Source: Girardinichthys multiradiatus (Eukaryota; Chordata; Actinopteri; Cyprinodontiformes; Goodeidae). Taken from it: DNA of 64,000 nucleotides. The notes under the pieces are model-generated. The model worked only from the letters and a program-made list of their open reading frames with translations. It was not told the origin of the DNA and ran no database searches. The DNA is taken from NCBI RefSeq assembly GCF_021462225.1, contig NC_061817.1, positions 9,583,327 to 9,647,326 of the forward strand. The letters run 5' to 3'. The position numbers and the translations under genes were made by a program. Of the stretch, positions 1 to 12,447 are shown one piece after another. Positions within the stretch are counted from its first letter, which is position 1, and each line of letters starts with the position of its first letter.

Positions 1-623
1 TTAGTAGGGGCCGTGTACATTCATTAGATAAAAGACCTTAGGTTCTTTTACAGAGTTTTTCTGCTTCAACATATTAGACGATGAGCACAATAACAAAAAA
101 CAAGAATATCCAAGTGTCTAAACCAGCATTAAACTTAATCACATTCTTGTGCAATAAATAAATCCTGGACACTCTCTGCTTTCCCAGCAGTCCCTGGGAT
201 TGGCTATTCCAAGTCTTGCTGTCATGCATCAGGACATGAATGCTCCAAGCGTAGCACTCAGGAGAACCTAAAAGCTCACCTCCTTCTTTCCAGCTTAGTG
301 ACACACTAACCCGACCGCTGAAATGTACCACTGCACAGGTTGCCCTTTATCGCTCCGATGTACGTTGTTGCTTGCTGCTAGCCTTCATGTGAAAACAGCA
401 GATTGCACCAGATATTTATAGGTATTGTTTACCAGTTTATTTAAGAAAACAGTGTTATATATTTCTGCACTTTGTATTGATTGTATATTTGTTGTCATTT
501 CTTTGTAAATCTACCGATAATTAAAAATCATTGAAACTCTTTGTGGCGTTTCTCCTCAAATGCTTATTCAGGACAAGTACTATGACAAATAAAGATATTC
601 CTTTTAAATTGGACAATGATACA
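1..623. other. AT-rich intergenic/intronic DNA, nothing recognised
   Basis: No open frame here has a recognisable protein motif, and no repeat terminus was seen. The stretch ends at the TA dinucleotide (624-625) that flanks the first Tc1-like transposon. Confidence 0.5.
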
Positions 624-625
624 TA

Positions 626-1839
626 CACTCACCGGCCACTTTATTAGGTACACCTTGCTAGTACCGGGTTGGACCCCCTTTTGACTACAGAACTGCCTTA
701 ATCGTTCGTGGCATAGATTCAACAAGGTACTGGAAACATTCCTCAGAGAGTTTGGTCCATATTGACATGATAGCATCACACAGATGCTGCAGATTTGTTG
801 GCTGCACATCCATGATGCAAATCTCCTGTTCCTCCACATCCCAAAGGTGCTCTATTGGATTGAGATCTGGTGACTGTGGAGGCCATCCGAGTACAGTGAA
901 CTCATCGTCATGTTCAAGAAACCAGTCTGAGATGATTCGTGCTTTATGACATGGCGCGTTATTCTGCTGGAAGTAACCATCAGAAGATGGGTACACTGTG
1001 GTCATAAAGGGATGGACATGGTCAGCAACAATACTCAGGTAGGCTGTGGCGTTGACACGATGCTCAATTGGTACTAAGGGGCCCAAAGTGTGCCAAGAAA
1101 ACATCCCCCACACCATTACACCACCAGCCTGAACCGTCGATACACGGCAGGATGGATCCATGCTTTCATGTTGTTGATGCCATATTCTGACCCTACCATC
1201 TGAATGTCGTAGCAGAAATCAAGACTCATCAGACCAGACAACGTTTTTCCAATCTTCTATAATGTTATTTTGGTGAGCCTGTGTGAACTGTAGCCTCAGT
1301 TTCCTGTTCTTAGCCGACAGGAGTGGTACCCAGTGTGGTCTTCTGCTGCTGTAGCCCATCCGCCCCAAGGTTCGATGTGTTGTGTGTTCAGAGATGCTCT
1401 TCTGCATGCTTTGGTTGTAACGAGTGGTTATTTGAGTTACTGTTGCCTTTCTATCTGCTTGAACTAGTCTGGCCATTCTCCTCTGACCTCTGGGATCAAC
1501 AAGACATTTGCGCCAACAGAACTGCCGCTCACTGGATATTTTCTCATTTTCGGACCAATCTCTGTAAACCCTAGAGATGGTAGTGCGTGAAAGTCCCAGT
1601 AGATCAGCAGTTTCTGAAATACTCAGACCAGCCCGTCTGGCACTAACAACCATGCCACGTTCAAAGTCACTTAAAACACTTTCTTCCCCATTCTGATGCT
1701 CGGTTTGAACTGCAGCAGATTGTCTTGACCATGTCTACATGTCTAAATGCATTGATTTGCTGCCATGTGATTGGCTGATTAGAAATTAGAAATTGATGGG
1801 CAGTTGGACTGGTGTACCTAATAAAGTGGCCGGTGAGTG
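626..1839 (-). mobile_element. Complete Tc1-like DNA transposon with perfect 29-bp TIRs
   Basis: The element begins CACTCACCGGCCACTTTATT at 626-645 and its right end, 1811-1839, is the exact reverse complement of 626-654, giving 29-bp perfect terminal inverted repeats. It is flanked by TA at 624-625 and 1840-1841, the target duplication expected for Tc1/mariner. The 1214-bp length is typical of an autonomous Tc1 copy. The transposase reads on the minus strand. Related but eroded ends occur at about 4886 and 19395-19423, so several members of this lineage are in the window. The identical TIRs and single nonsense codon suggest a fairly young insertion. Confidence 0.95.
685..1653 (-). pseudogene. 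Tc1-like transposase, one in-frame stop
   Basis: Tc1 transposases cut and paste the element in the nucleus using paired N-terminal helix-turn-helix domains and a DD(E/D) catalytic domain. Two open pieces, 1653-1219 and 1161-685, lie in the same frame and together span about 322 codons, close to the family's usual 340. Visible motifs are the HTH part (SISETADLLGLSRTTISRVY), the first catalytic Asp in VVWSDES, the second in the FQQNNAPCH block (here Asn at the usual Asp position), and SPDLNPIEHLW with the final Glu. The break is TGA at 1219-1221 directly after WSDES, where relatives have Arg (CGA), so a CpG C-to-T change is likely. An ATG-led stretch just upstream (near 1730) in another frame resembles the usual N-terminus, so a 1-nt frameshift may also be present. 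Inactive as it stands. Confidence 0.9.
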
Positions 1840-1841
1840 TA

Positions 1842-4684
1842 TGTTTCTATCTTATGAACTACTAAGCATTTCCATCCTTCCTTGATGGCAGCAACTATCA
1901 TCAAGTGTTTGCAAATGAGTCTTTTACATCACACTCTTCCCACCCTAATTTGCACAATTGTTTTATTTTTGGCCACAGCAAATATTTTATTTTAAATATA
2001 TACATGAACAGCCAGTTTAAGGCCATGGTACAACATTTCAATGTGATTTGAGTCAGGACCCTGACTAGGCAACTCATACTGCTTCCTTTTTTGGTTTCTA
2101 AATTGTTCAGAAGACCTGCTGTGCTTAAGCTTGAGATGATGGCCACTCTTAATCCTTCATTTTTTAGTCGTCATCTGACTGATAAATTTGTACAATAACA
2201 CAATTTTCATCCAAATTTATAACCTCTCTGCAAACTATGTCAGAGAGATTCATGTAGGAAAGCTGAACTCTATTTTAGGTTATTCAGCTTCACTCTAACT
2301 GTTGTTAGATGCGTACTTAATGCTGACATTATATCAGAAGTTGTTTCAACAAGGTTTTAGGTTCAGGGTTTGCACACTAATGCAGGCTGGTATTATTTTA
2401 TTATTTCCATTTCTTCTCCCAACGGAACTACTGTTACATTAAGTGGAAGAAAAAGTGAAATTATTTATCATGTTCCCATTTTGTATTGAAACCTGGCATT
2501 TTAGCAGGAGCTAGAGAAAGCCCACTTTGGTCCTCCTTTTCTGCTTCTGCTCCTTCAAAATGAAGAATTAAAACATCATATTGCTGTCTACTTAATTTAC
2601 GCCCTGTTTAAAGAAGCTGGACTCCCAATTTATTGCTATACATCAGTAATGGGACAGTCACTGTAAGGAAATATTGAAGAAGACCTGAACAGAGTTACAA
2701 TAGTCACAGAATGGAAAAGGTTGTACAACATTTGTCCATTTAGATAAAGTGTAGGGAAATGGAAAAAAAGACTTTCCAGCCCATGTGTTTTGTTTGTTTC
2801 ATCTGTCCACCAGGTGGCAGCGTTCATCTTTTGTTCGGTTACAATCAATCCAAACTGCTGCGAGGTGTTCCACAAAATACAGATTTTAAAAATAATATCA
2901 CTGAATATATTTTTCTGACAGGATAAATAGACAATCATAAGAGTTATCTTATTAATGGATATCTCTTTCACAAAACACTTTATTTTGCTTGGGAAATTCA
3001 GTGAAACATCCCCTTCCCCTCTACTGTCCGTCCAACCTCTTCTTGACAGGAGCCTAACTCTGAAATGTGAGGAGCTGCGCACAGGAAAGTTTCCCTCTTG
3101 ACACCTTTTGTTTCTATGGTTCACAGGGGGGTTGTGATTCTGCAGGGAATCGGGAAGATTTGATAAAGCTGGGTGTTTCCTGCATTAGTTTAGGTGTCAC
3201 TCCTGTGAAAGTGGAAACCAGCTTGCTCCCCTCCATCTCCTTATAGGTAAAAGTCACCCCTATGTGTCACTGAAGCATGTGTCTCCACAGCAGGAGGGTT
3301 TTCTCAGAGAGGTGCTCCAATGCTAACAGCTCTGACCCGGTCTGACAGTTCTCTTTAAGTAGGAGAATGGTAACATTTGTCAAATGCTGCAAGGACATTC
3401 ATAATTTTCCTTCTAAATGAGCTGATTCAACTTCTCAGCCATATGGAGCAAGAACAATGTAGGCCTTTGTGAATTTATTTTCTTCTTTCGTTGGCAGGAT
3501 CATCTGAAGGATAGGATCAAATCATCTGCCTGGTCAAGAGTTTTTTGCCACGATGGGAATAAAATTCATTTGTGAAATAAATTTGTGTTTAGATTATTAT
3601 TTGATTATTATTATGATAGAACAATTAAAATGTTTATTTCATTGTTTTGCTTTGTTTTAATGCCTAAATTATGCAAGTAGATTGAGCTGAGGCTATCCGT
3701 TACTCTAACTTTATTTCAGTGAGTGGTTTGAGCACCAATAGTCTGGTAACATGAACTTATTCCATTTTATCTGTTTTCCTTTCCTCCTATCTCACTAACC
3801 TGCATAAAATATGTCCACATAGTGCTTATAAACATGCTAAATAGTGTCTATGTTATCCCAGCTGCTAAAGTTAAAGCTCTGCTATTGCTAAGACTTTAGC
3901 CACCATTAATTCTGCTGTGTTTACTATGCAGTTCACTCTGTTTGCGCTGTAATCATCTGTAGCACGCTGCCAGCACCATACACAGATTAATATTTGCATA
4001 TCTGGTATTTAAAGGTACATGTGAGACTAAAAGGGGTTGATAAAACGTGTTGCACCCACTACTTTAATGTTAGATTAGCTGTTAATCCCACATCCCAGAA
4101 GACCAGTGCATGTATTCACTCCTTCATCTATTCTTCTATAATACCACACCTCACCAGGCAGGTATTCATAAAACAATAACTAACAGAGACTGAGAGCTAT
4201 TTAGCTATTGTTTCCTGTAAATTAGATAAAGATTAGTAACTTTTTAAATAATTGCCTTTGGCACTTATTAATAGTTTTTCATAGCCAAATCAACCTATTG
4301 TTGCACTACACTTGCAAAACAAAATACAACTGCAACTTTTTTCATATCTTGCATTCTCATGCAACATAATCGGGCCATGACCTTTATTGATTTTAGATTT
4401 GTTTCACATGACCTTCCTTGTTTGCTGATATGCTTTGCAGTGTGAGACTTAGAAGCATGGACTGTATGGGCTGTACCATATGCTGGCCATGCTAGCCATG
4501 AGGTAAAGTCCATATTTGATCACCCAGGAATCTATCTAGATTGTTATGAGGCTAAGCAGTGCCATCAGGCAAATTTTTAAATTCAAAGTCTTTACTAAAG
4601 CATGTGGTAATTACATCAGATAACACACAACAAACATAACAGCTAACGGCAAACTCAGATGGCGCATTGATAAACACCCAAATT
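1842..4684. other. Unannotated AT-rich DNA
   Basis: I found no exon with recognisable protein similarity and no bounded repeat in this 2.8-kb stretch. Open frames at 1901-2146 and 2636-3124 (minus) are low-complexity, without domain-like motifs or splice context, and look like chance. Confidence 0.45.
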
Positions 4685-4790
4685 CCTCTGAGAGAAGAGG
4701 GGGGGCTATCCCCAGTGCTCAATGGGCAAGAGGTAAGGTTCATGCTGGACAGGTCACCAGTTCATCACAGGTTAACAGAGAGACACACGA
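4685..4790 (-). repeat. Fragment of a dispersed fish repeat (same family as 38885-39263)
   Basis: Read on the minus strand this has the order seen at 39110-39200 on the plus strand: a 'gatgaactggtgacctgtcc' block, then 'cttgcccattgagc' and a 'ggagatag'-like block. It is short and diverged. The family is a common fish interspersed repeat that I can recognise but not name with certainty (LINE or SINE 3' end). Confidence 0.55.
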
Positions 4791-4885
4791 ATTCCTCTTA
4801 ACCAACAAACTCATCAGTTCTCTATAGCTGTTTTATGCTGTTCAACATTTAGGAAGGTGAAATATTTCCAAGATGAACTTTTATA

Positions 4886-5163
4886 AACTCATCGTCCGAT
4901 TTATTAGATACATAGTCAATTGCTTGTAAACACAAATGGCAAATCTGCCAATCGAATGGCAGCAACTTAATGCATTTAGGTATCTAAACATGCTGAAGAT
5001 GACTTGCTAGAGTTCAAAAGAACTATCCGAATGGGGAGGAAAGGGGACTTGAGGGACTTTCACTTGGCAGAGTTGTTGGCACCAAAAGGGCTGGTCTGAG
5101 TATTTCAGAAACAGCTGATCTACTGGGATATCAACACCCAACCATCTCAGGTTTACAAAGAAT
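4886..5163 (+). mobile_element. Truncated Tc1-like element, 5' end only
   Basis: A degraded inverted-repeat end (actcatcgtccgatttatta) is followed by the usual Tc1 5' region and the start of a transposase frame. Recognisable pieces correspond to 'aatggggaggaaa', 'gtctgagtatttcagaaac' and 'gctgatctactgggat', the DNA version of the SISETADLLG helix-turn-helix seen at 626-1839. It stops near 5163 without a catalytic domain or right terminus. Confidence 0.75.
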
Positions 5164-5679
5164 GATAGATAAAAGAGAACATTTAAGTTTTATTTGTTTA
5201 AATCCGGTACAGTGCATATTAATAAACAAATACACAGTATTTCTAAATACAGACCAAATTACACCAGGGGAAACACAACTGACAGAGCATGACAAAGTTG
5301 TTGAAGCCCAGAATGGCAATAAAAGTGATCATATTGAACATTTAATAAATATATGTCAATACCTGTTGCACATTTGATGGATTATTGACGAACTAATGCC
5401 CAAAGAGTTATTACAAATATAAAACATTATTAGGACGGCTAGGTCCAAAAACGTTTTGCACATATTAAACATGACTGAAATGCTTCTGGCCAAAGTTCTA
5501 TTGCACATGCTCAACATTATCCATGATCACAAGACTGGTGAGCTCAGCCCCACCTTTAACTGTCCATCAAAATGTAGTGCTGTCTTCAAAATGTAGTGCT
5601 TTCCCTTATAGTTGAAATACTATCTTTAATGTTAAATACTTTTTAAAGATTTGTTTTGACACTAGTTGCCTTTATTTTT
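5164..5679. other. Unannotated DNA between two relic repeats
   Basis: AT-rich sequence follows the truncated Tc1 end directly. No motif, terminus or coding similarity was recognised. Confidence 0.4.
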
Positions 5680-5875
5680 GTTATTTGAAAGCAGGCAGAC
5701 AGGAAGTGAGGTGAGTAGAGGAGAAAGACATCACAGGTGATCACAGGAAGACAGCACAGGTCTCCGGGGTCAGGACTCGAACCCAAAACAGCTGCATCGA
5801 GGACTGAAGCCTCCGTATATGGGTTCCGCGCTCTCCTGATTCGCCACAAGCCACGCCCCACACCCCAATGCAAAA
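5680..5875 (-). repeat. tRNA-derived SINE-like repeat
   Basis: On the minus strand the right part reads as a tRNA-like head: an A-box-like stretch (ggcgaatcaggagagcgc) and, roughly 55 nt further on, a B-box (gggttcgagtcc). A non-tRNA body follows (5680-5755: gcaggcagacaggaagtgag on the plus strand). Pol III internal A and B boxes in this order are the hallmark of tRNA-derived SINEs. A second, more eroded copy in the same orientation is at 62320-62455. It is not a functional tRNA gene: the acceptor and anticodon arms do not close cleanly. The family name is unknown to me. Confidence 0.65.
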
Positions 5876-7149
5876 TACTTTCACCTTGATCTTTCTTTCT
5901 AACATCCCTAACTTCTAACTATTGGTGTCACTCTGACTATCCCTCCAGCTGAGAGAGGAGCTGAGGCAGTAGAACCATGGAGCAGAAACGCCAGTGGTCC
6001 AAGGAAGCAAACAGACTCCTCTGATCCACCATTGGTCCTACCCTTACTGTTTAATCATTGATCTTCGTGTCCAGTTTGGGATTATTCTCCCAGAAGTTCT
6101 CCTTTCAAAATTAATGTTAGATATAAAATTCTAAATCAAATGAAAGGGCCTTTCTCTAAACTCCAGAGAGATACCAAGAAAACTTTTGATTAAAGTTAAA
6201 CCTTTATTCAGGTTTGATAATATCTTGAACAGTCTGTTCTTATTCATAAAACCTCCATCTTCTAAGTTTTAGCAGTAAAACGGTAGAAATTGAAATAGAC
6301 CTTAATGTGATTAATAATGTCCATAATACCTGATTACATGTAATTAATATGATTGGTTAATAAAATATCTGGTTTATTAAATAAGACTGTATATGAATAA
6401 TTAACAGATTAATGTGCAATTATTGAAAGTTCCCATGCCATTTTATGAAAAGAATAATTAAGACTATGCAGGATCTGGTAAAAGTTGACTTTGAGGTGAC
6501 TGTTGCTTTCATGTGAAAGTCTAAATTTGAAGCTTAACATGTTGAAACCAGTCAGTTTGTTTGAATTGCATAACCCTACTAAATTATCCAGAGCTATTCC
6601 AGATTTCTCTGCACACATTTTGTCAAGGCAGAGAAACATATTTGTTCAAATATTCCATATAAACACACATCTTCTCAGAGTAACAGGCTTTTTCTTGTGC
6701 TGTCACAATGGTTGTCTCTACATCTAATTAGGTTCACTCTCAGAGGAGTCTGGCTAAATGTTCGAAGCTACATCAGTAAGTGTGATGATTATTCTTGTCC
6801 AGTCATGCTTGCTCCGACATGGATTTATCTCTGCTGCGTCAGTTTGAATGAGTATCAATTTGTTGCGGTAGGCTTTTTGCGCTTTATCTCTTCCTTTCTC
6901 TCGACAGCTCATCTCCATTTAGATCTTTTCCGTTCCTATATAAATCTCCTGCGCCATTCAGCCTCTCTTGCCTCAGTCTTGGCAAGCAAGCTCCTGTTTT
7001 TTTTACTTTCCTTTCCTTTCTGCTTTCCCCTTGCATATCCTGCCATTCCTTTCCTCTATTTGACTGATTTGCTCTCTTCTGTTCCAAGCATTCTTGATTA
7101 CCTACTGTTTTTGATATAAGCTGGAACTCTCTTGCTTTTCAAACCTCCT
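5876..7149. other. Unannotated AT-rich DNA
   Basis: No recognisable gene or repeat terminus. The open frame at 6697-7119 (plus) is rich in pyrimidine-encoded Leu, Phe and Ser and lies in a C/T-rich stretch; it lacks domain motifs and splice signals in sensible places. Confidence 0.4.
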
Positions 7150-8456
7150 CAAATTTATTTCTCAAATAAATAAAATTCAAAATTGTTTTTTAATGCAAAA
7201 GGGGAAATCCCATGTTGTTACTTATATTATGCAAGTTTCTCAAAAGAGTTGCTGTAAATGCAGATGGCTGTAGGCAGGATCTTCTGTAGCGATCAGTATT
7301 ACAGTGTATCTGAAAAAGCCTCTGGCTGAAGACACTCTGTTGTTGTATGACTCTCAAAGAGATCACACTCTCCACAACAGACTTATAGAAGATATGCAGC
7401 ATCTTGCTGCAAACATCGAAGGACCTAAGCCCCGTGAAGAAATACAGACTGCTCTGTCCCTTCTTGTAGATGGCTTCACAGTTGCATCTCCACTGTAGTC
7501 TGTGGTCCAGGTGAATACCGAGGTTTATACTCCACCACCTTCATTTCTTCTCACATGATGGAAATAGTGTTTGACTTATTCCTGTTCCTTCTGAAATCTA
7601 CAATCATCTCCTTTGTTTTAGTCACGTTCAAAATGAGATGATTGTTTCCACACCATGCCACAAAGCGGTCCACCACCTTCCTGTACTCAGCTTCTTGTCC
7701 ATCTCTGATCCACCCTACGACTGCAGAATCATCCGAGTATTTCTGCAGATGACAGGAGTCTGTCTTGTACTGGAAGTCTGAGGTGTACAGAGTGAAAAGG
7801 AATGGTGAGAGTACAGTCCCCTGTGGTGCTCCTGTGCTGCTGACTACCTGGTTAGACTCACAACCCTTCAGTCTCACAAACTGTGGTCTGTTTGTCAGGT
7901 AGTCTTTGATCCAGGAGATTGTTGAGGCCTCCACCTGAGTCTCCCGGAGTTCCTAACCAAGAAAATCAGGTTGAATTGTGTTAAATGCACTGGAGAAATC
8001 AAAGAACATGATCCTCAAATTGCCGCTGGCTTTGTCCAGATGACAGTGGGTTTGTTGAAGCAGGTGCATGATGGCATCTTCAACTCCAACTCCACAGCGA
8101 TAAGCAAACTGAAGGGGGTCCTGATGGTTTATTGTTTGCTTATTCAGGTGGGCCAACAGGAGTCTTTCTAGGACCTTTATGATGTGCGATGTCAGGGCAA
8201 CAGCTCTGTAGTCATAGAAGACTAATTGATGAGTTTTCTTTGGTACCAGAACAAGACAGGAGGTCTTCTTCAACAATGGAACCTTCTTCTGGGCCAGGCT
8301 AAGGTTGAAGAGGTGCAGCAGAATTCCTCAGAGCTACTCTGCACAGGCCTTCAGGACTCTAGGGCTGACATTATCTGGACCTGCAGCCTTGTTCCGGTTC
8401 AGTCTCTCCAGCTACCTTTCCACCTGACTTCTAGAGACACAAATTTCATGTAAAAA
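7150..8456 (-). mobile_element. 5'-truncated Rex1-like (CR1/L2/jockey-group) LINE
   Basis: The minus strand carries reverse-transcriptase blocks in order: 8276-7953 with DPLQFAYRCGVGVEDAI and RIMFFDFSSAFNTIQPDF, then 7934-7551 with STGAPQGTVLSPFLFTLYTS and the catalytic KYSDDSAVVG box (about 7720-7745). The 3' region to about 7190 still matches the plus-strand copy at 24880-27860, but its terminal GAATTG repeats are lost. The endonuclease domain is missing, as expected for 5' truncation. Frameshifts and stops separate the blocks. I call it Rex1-like from the RT motifs and the sibling's GAATTG tail; L2/CR1 relatives are the alternative. Confidence 0.85.
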
Positions 8457-11010
8457 TGCCCGACCAAATATTCCAGCAGAATTTATACAATGTATCATTT
8501 GATCTAAGGAAGGGTGGATAAATATATCTATAAACCTGAACATGATCTGAAGATTCCCAAAGATCACTGTGGTCTACAAAGACCCAAAGAGCAGAAACCT
8601 AAACGGGAAGGATTAAATTGTGTTTTATTCTTACTAAAAGGTGTAACTTAAATAAGATAAAAGCATTAAAAACTTTTAAAACAAGCTCTAAAATATACAA
8701 ACCAATGACTGGTCCATTAAAAAATTATTACGATAAAATATCCAAACAGCCAAATGTGTGAAAAAGATTATTAAGTCTATAATGAGAAAAAGCTGATTAA
8801 CAAACTTATAGTTATAAAGTTTAGGTATGTGTTCATGTTCTTGCTCATTTATCCTGAAAAAAGTGATTGAAACAACACCTTTAACTAAACACTGAACCTC
8901 ACAAGGTGTTTGATTAATTCAGTTTTTTTTATTCTATTCTCTATTCTATTTGTACATATACTATTATAATCACAGATTAATTTGCTTTAATGTTTCAGCA
9001 AAGAAAACTAAATGCCATGGTGATGTTATGCTTTCTTTTTTCATCCAGCTCTGATGCTGATCATCCACCCCTTTCCTTGAACACCTCTACATGTCTTTCT
9101 GCATTTTTTGACATCCCAACTTGTCATCTCCCTTCACAGGCAACCAGAGACGAACCACCAGCTGTCCGGGTCAATGGTATCTATGCACTGCTCGTCTCAT
9201 TTGGGACAAGTGTCACGTCCTTGCATAAATACACAGGTGCATGGGCATGTGAACTGTCTTCAAGAACTTCTGCCACGTTACTCATCATTCCCACATGCAT
9301 GACCTTCCCTTGGCTTGTGCCATCTGGATGATGTGTGTGTACACTGGAGAGGATATGTATGTACCTGAAAGTACCTGAAATGTTATTTTTGTGCACTAGT
9401 ACAATGCTTGACCTCAAGCTGTTTATATTTTTGGTTAATCAAATGTTTACTTTAAATGTGCAATACCTTATTTATTACTTAATTTAGCTTTTTTCTTTTT
9501 TCTTTTTGCAATATAGTTTACCTAAAAATAAGATGCAAACATTCATGGAGAGGTTATGCTTTTTTCTGGGTTATCTTCTCCATGCCTTCAACAAACGTTT
9601 TCATAAGAACTGTCTAGGACATATCCTGTTTGTAACACATTGTTTCTTTTTATTTCACAGCTTTCATAAAGACTGCTATATTCTTTTAGCAAGGGTCCTG
9701 GTAGGCAATTCTGTTACCATGTCCTCTGTTTGACATGGGTGTTGTTCAGTGGATCTGAAAAGATTTCTTTGTGTGGATAAAAACTGTGAGAACAAATTTC
9801 AGACCTTGTAGAAAGGTGTGACACGCCGAGCACTGAATGCATGACGAGGAGTGCACACAGTAGACTTAGCTGCAAAGAGGCTTTGTTTGTTAAGAAAAGA
9901 AGTGTGCTGACAGTAAAACTTGTTCTGTTAGAAGATGATGTGCACCTCCGGGGAATAATAGACACAGGACCAAAGTGGAAAACTGGAACAGAGATAAAAG
10001 CTATTATGACATAGCTCTTAGTTGCTAATCGCAACTGTTGAACATTTCCTGTGAAATAAATCTGATTTAAGAAAAGATTTTGCCGACACGTTCACACAAA
10101 ATGAAGGCATCTCACTCAAACTAACTGTAATATGTGATAAGCAAACAGACTGCTTTGTGCTAAAAAGCATGTTACCTAGCTAGCATGCTAGCATCCAAAA
10201 ATAAGATTACAAACAGAGCTGCCCATATAATAAATTTATATGGGTCACATTTGGTGAGTAGTATATCCAAAAATAGCTGAATAATTTAATGAATACAGAA
10301 GCAATTAAGGCCAACACCTATGTGACTAGCTTAGTATTCTGTTATGTGATTTTACACCTCCTTTCCATATTAATACAATACATAAAATAATGTAGTAACT
10401 AGTAAGTATTTCAGAGGGTTTGCATTTTGTACCAGGAAGTTTGAAATGTTAATTAGTTCAGAAAATGCCAGCTTGCTTTATTTAAAGTTTTAGTTCACAT
10501 TTAAAACAATTTTTAGCTAACATTGGTAATGACAGATTGGTGTTCTAGAAGCTTAATTTGTTCACTTGTTAAACATAAGTAGATTTTAGAAGTCCTAAAA
10601 TACAAACAAGGATGGTAGCACATCTTATCACCTCTTCTGTTAATTAAAATGGATAATTCCAATGCTACAGGCTCCTATGTATAGCTAACTGGTTAAATTA
10701 GGTAGAATGATTTCTTTTAGACCACTTGTATAACTTTCTATTCGAAAGACAATTTGAGATTATACTAGCATTAAAAAAGCAAACGCTAAAGTAGAATGTG
10801 GCACTTTGTACTTTAATCTGAGCCATGTTATTAATAGCCGGTGTGTATTTCCTTTCAACAACAATAATATGATGATAAAACATTTGGTAATTTCACAACT
10901 TTACAACATTTACTATAAAATCCACAACTTTAACTAAGAGACTTTTTATAGCTTTTGCCAGGAAACTGGGCTATTGACACCATTTATTAATTCGTCAGTT
11001 GTTTTCTGCT
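8457..11010. other. Unannotated AT-rich DNA
   Basis: No protein-like frame with known motifs and no repeat terminus was found. The open frame at 8990-9331 (plus) has no recognisable domain. A small ATTCT-rich patch lies at about 8929-8950. Confidence 0.4.
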
Positions 11011-11014
11011 TGTG

Positions 11015-11700
11015 CAAGATGTGTCACAGAGCCTACAGGTCAAGGAGGGAAACCTAGACTTACCTCTCCCAAGCGACACTCTTCAACTCATTTTAAGAGA
11101 TTGTAAGGAGTTCCCAGACCAGAATGACTATATTCCAGTGAGTTCTGTGTCTTCTCTAAGTGGGACATGTCCTGAAAACTTCGAGATATCAAGGAGGCCA
11201 CTTGATCAAATACCCGAACCATCTCACCTGTTTCCTATAGAGAACAAAGGAGCAGCTGCTGTACTCTAAACCTCCTCCAGATAATAGTTTTTAAGGCTTA
11301 GCCCAGGCACTCTAAAGAGGAAGTTCATTAAAGCTGCTTGTATCAGGGATCTCACTTTTTCCGAATATGATCCATACCTAAGGATAACAGGTAAGGGTAG
11401 GAACTTAGGAAGTGAGAACCATAGCCTTAGACCTAGAGGACCTGATTCTTATCCTGGCTGCTCCACACTCTGCAGCAAACAACTTCACAGCATACAAAAT
11501 TGAAACTATTGCTCTGGACTAAGCCTTGAAGTCCTGTCTATGAACACCACAAACAGATATGGGACAATGGCAGGCCCCAACAGAGTCCATCCTGCAATGG
11601 AACTAGCTTGACTTTGGGCCAAGTATGCGGATGTCCTTAAAAGCATCCCTATCACTCCATACTCCTGCAGCATCCTCCACAAGTACAGACAGGTACACAG
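11015..11700 (-). mobile_element. Old Rex3/RTE-type LINE relic
   Basis: The plus strand shows, in order, blocks I recognise as the antisense of the Rex3 3' half: 'ggtcaaggagggaaacctag', 'cccaagcgacactcttcaac', 'aaggagcagctgctgtactc', 'aggcttagcccaggcactct', 'gcttgtatcagggatctcac' and 'ctccatactcctgcagcatc'. The gaps between them are shorter than in an intact copy, so internal deletions have occurred. Divergence is far greater than in the copies at 21560 and 34281. No open reading frame survives. Confidence 0.65.
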
Positions 11701-12447
11701 AATCTATCCTGAGCTCTTAAGTAAAGGGCACCTGGACTTTGTGTGTTTTGAAGATTTTTTCATTCCAGTGTATACTGGATGACGGAAACTCTGAAATTCT
11801 GATTCTGATTCCACAGCAACATAGATAAACACACAAACTCTCTCTGACAGATAGGTTTGTCCACTTTTATAGGCAGGTAAGCAGTGGAATATTTTCATTT
11901 GCAACACAAAGACATGATATACAACTTCCTGACAGCAGGATTTCCCTAGACTGAGTTAAAAGAATGAAGACTGCTGTGAACCTGGCATGTCATAAAGCTA
12001 AGGCTACACGCTGATATGTTGGTACTGTCCACACACACCGAAGATTACAAGTTACTGTTCAGACAAGTCGTGTTCTTTGACCTTTAGGAAAAGATCAAAA
12101 ATGCAACTCTAGCTGTTAAGTTAAAAGGTTAAAAGAGTTCAGAAAGCAAGACCATTTTTACTTGGAATGTCTTTTGAAATGAATCTGTTTTTTATAGCTG
12201 CAGTCCTTTCATACCCAGCTTTTTGTGTATGAAACTGAGTCATCTGCCATAAGGCTGTTTCGTACTGACAACGGGCCGCTCCGTACAATGTGTGGGGACG
12301 TTTCACACCTGTTTGGACAACCAAAAGTATTTTCTTACAATCTACTCATAGTATGTAGGTCAAAATCCACAGTGAGTGGAAATTAAATTACCGTATATGT
12401 GAGATTTGAGTAGTGTTATGATTCTTTAGTTCTTTATTTCATAAAAG
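11701..12447. other. Unannotated DNA
   Basis: Nothing recognised between the Rex3-type relic and the next Tc1 insertion. A short 'attctgattctgatt' run at about 11796-11811 resembles the repeat unit ending L2 elements here, but no other L2 sequence adjoins it. Confidence 0.4.

Noticed and set aside
5755..5860. A possible tRNA gene on the minus strand
   Set aside because: A- and B-boxes are present but the cloverleaf arms do not close and a second diverged copy exists, so it is a SINE head.
6697..7119. A 140-codon plus-strand frame
   Set aside because: Pyrimidine-rich sequence, Leu/Phe/Ser-dominated translation, no recognised domain.
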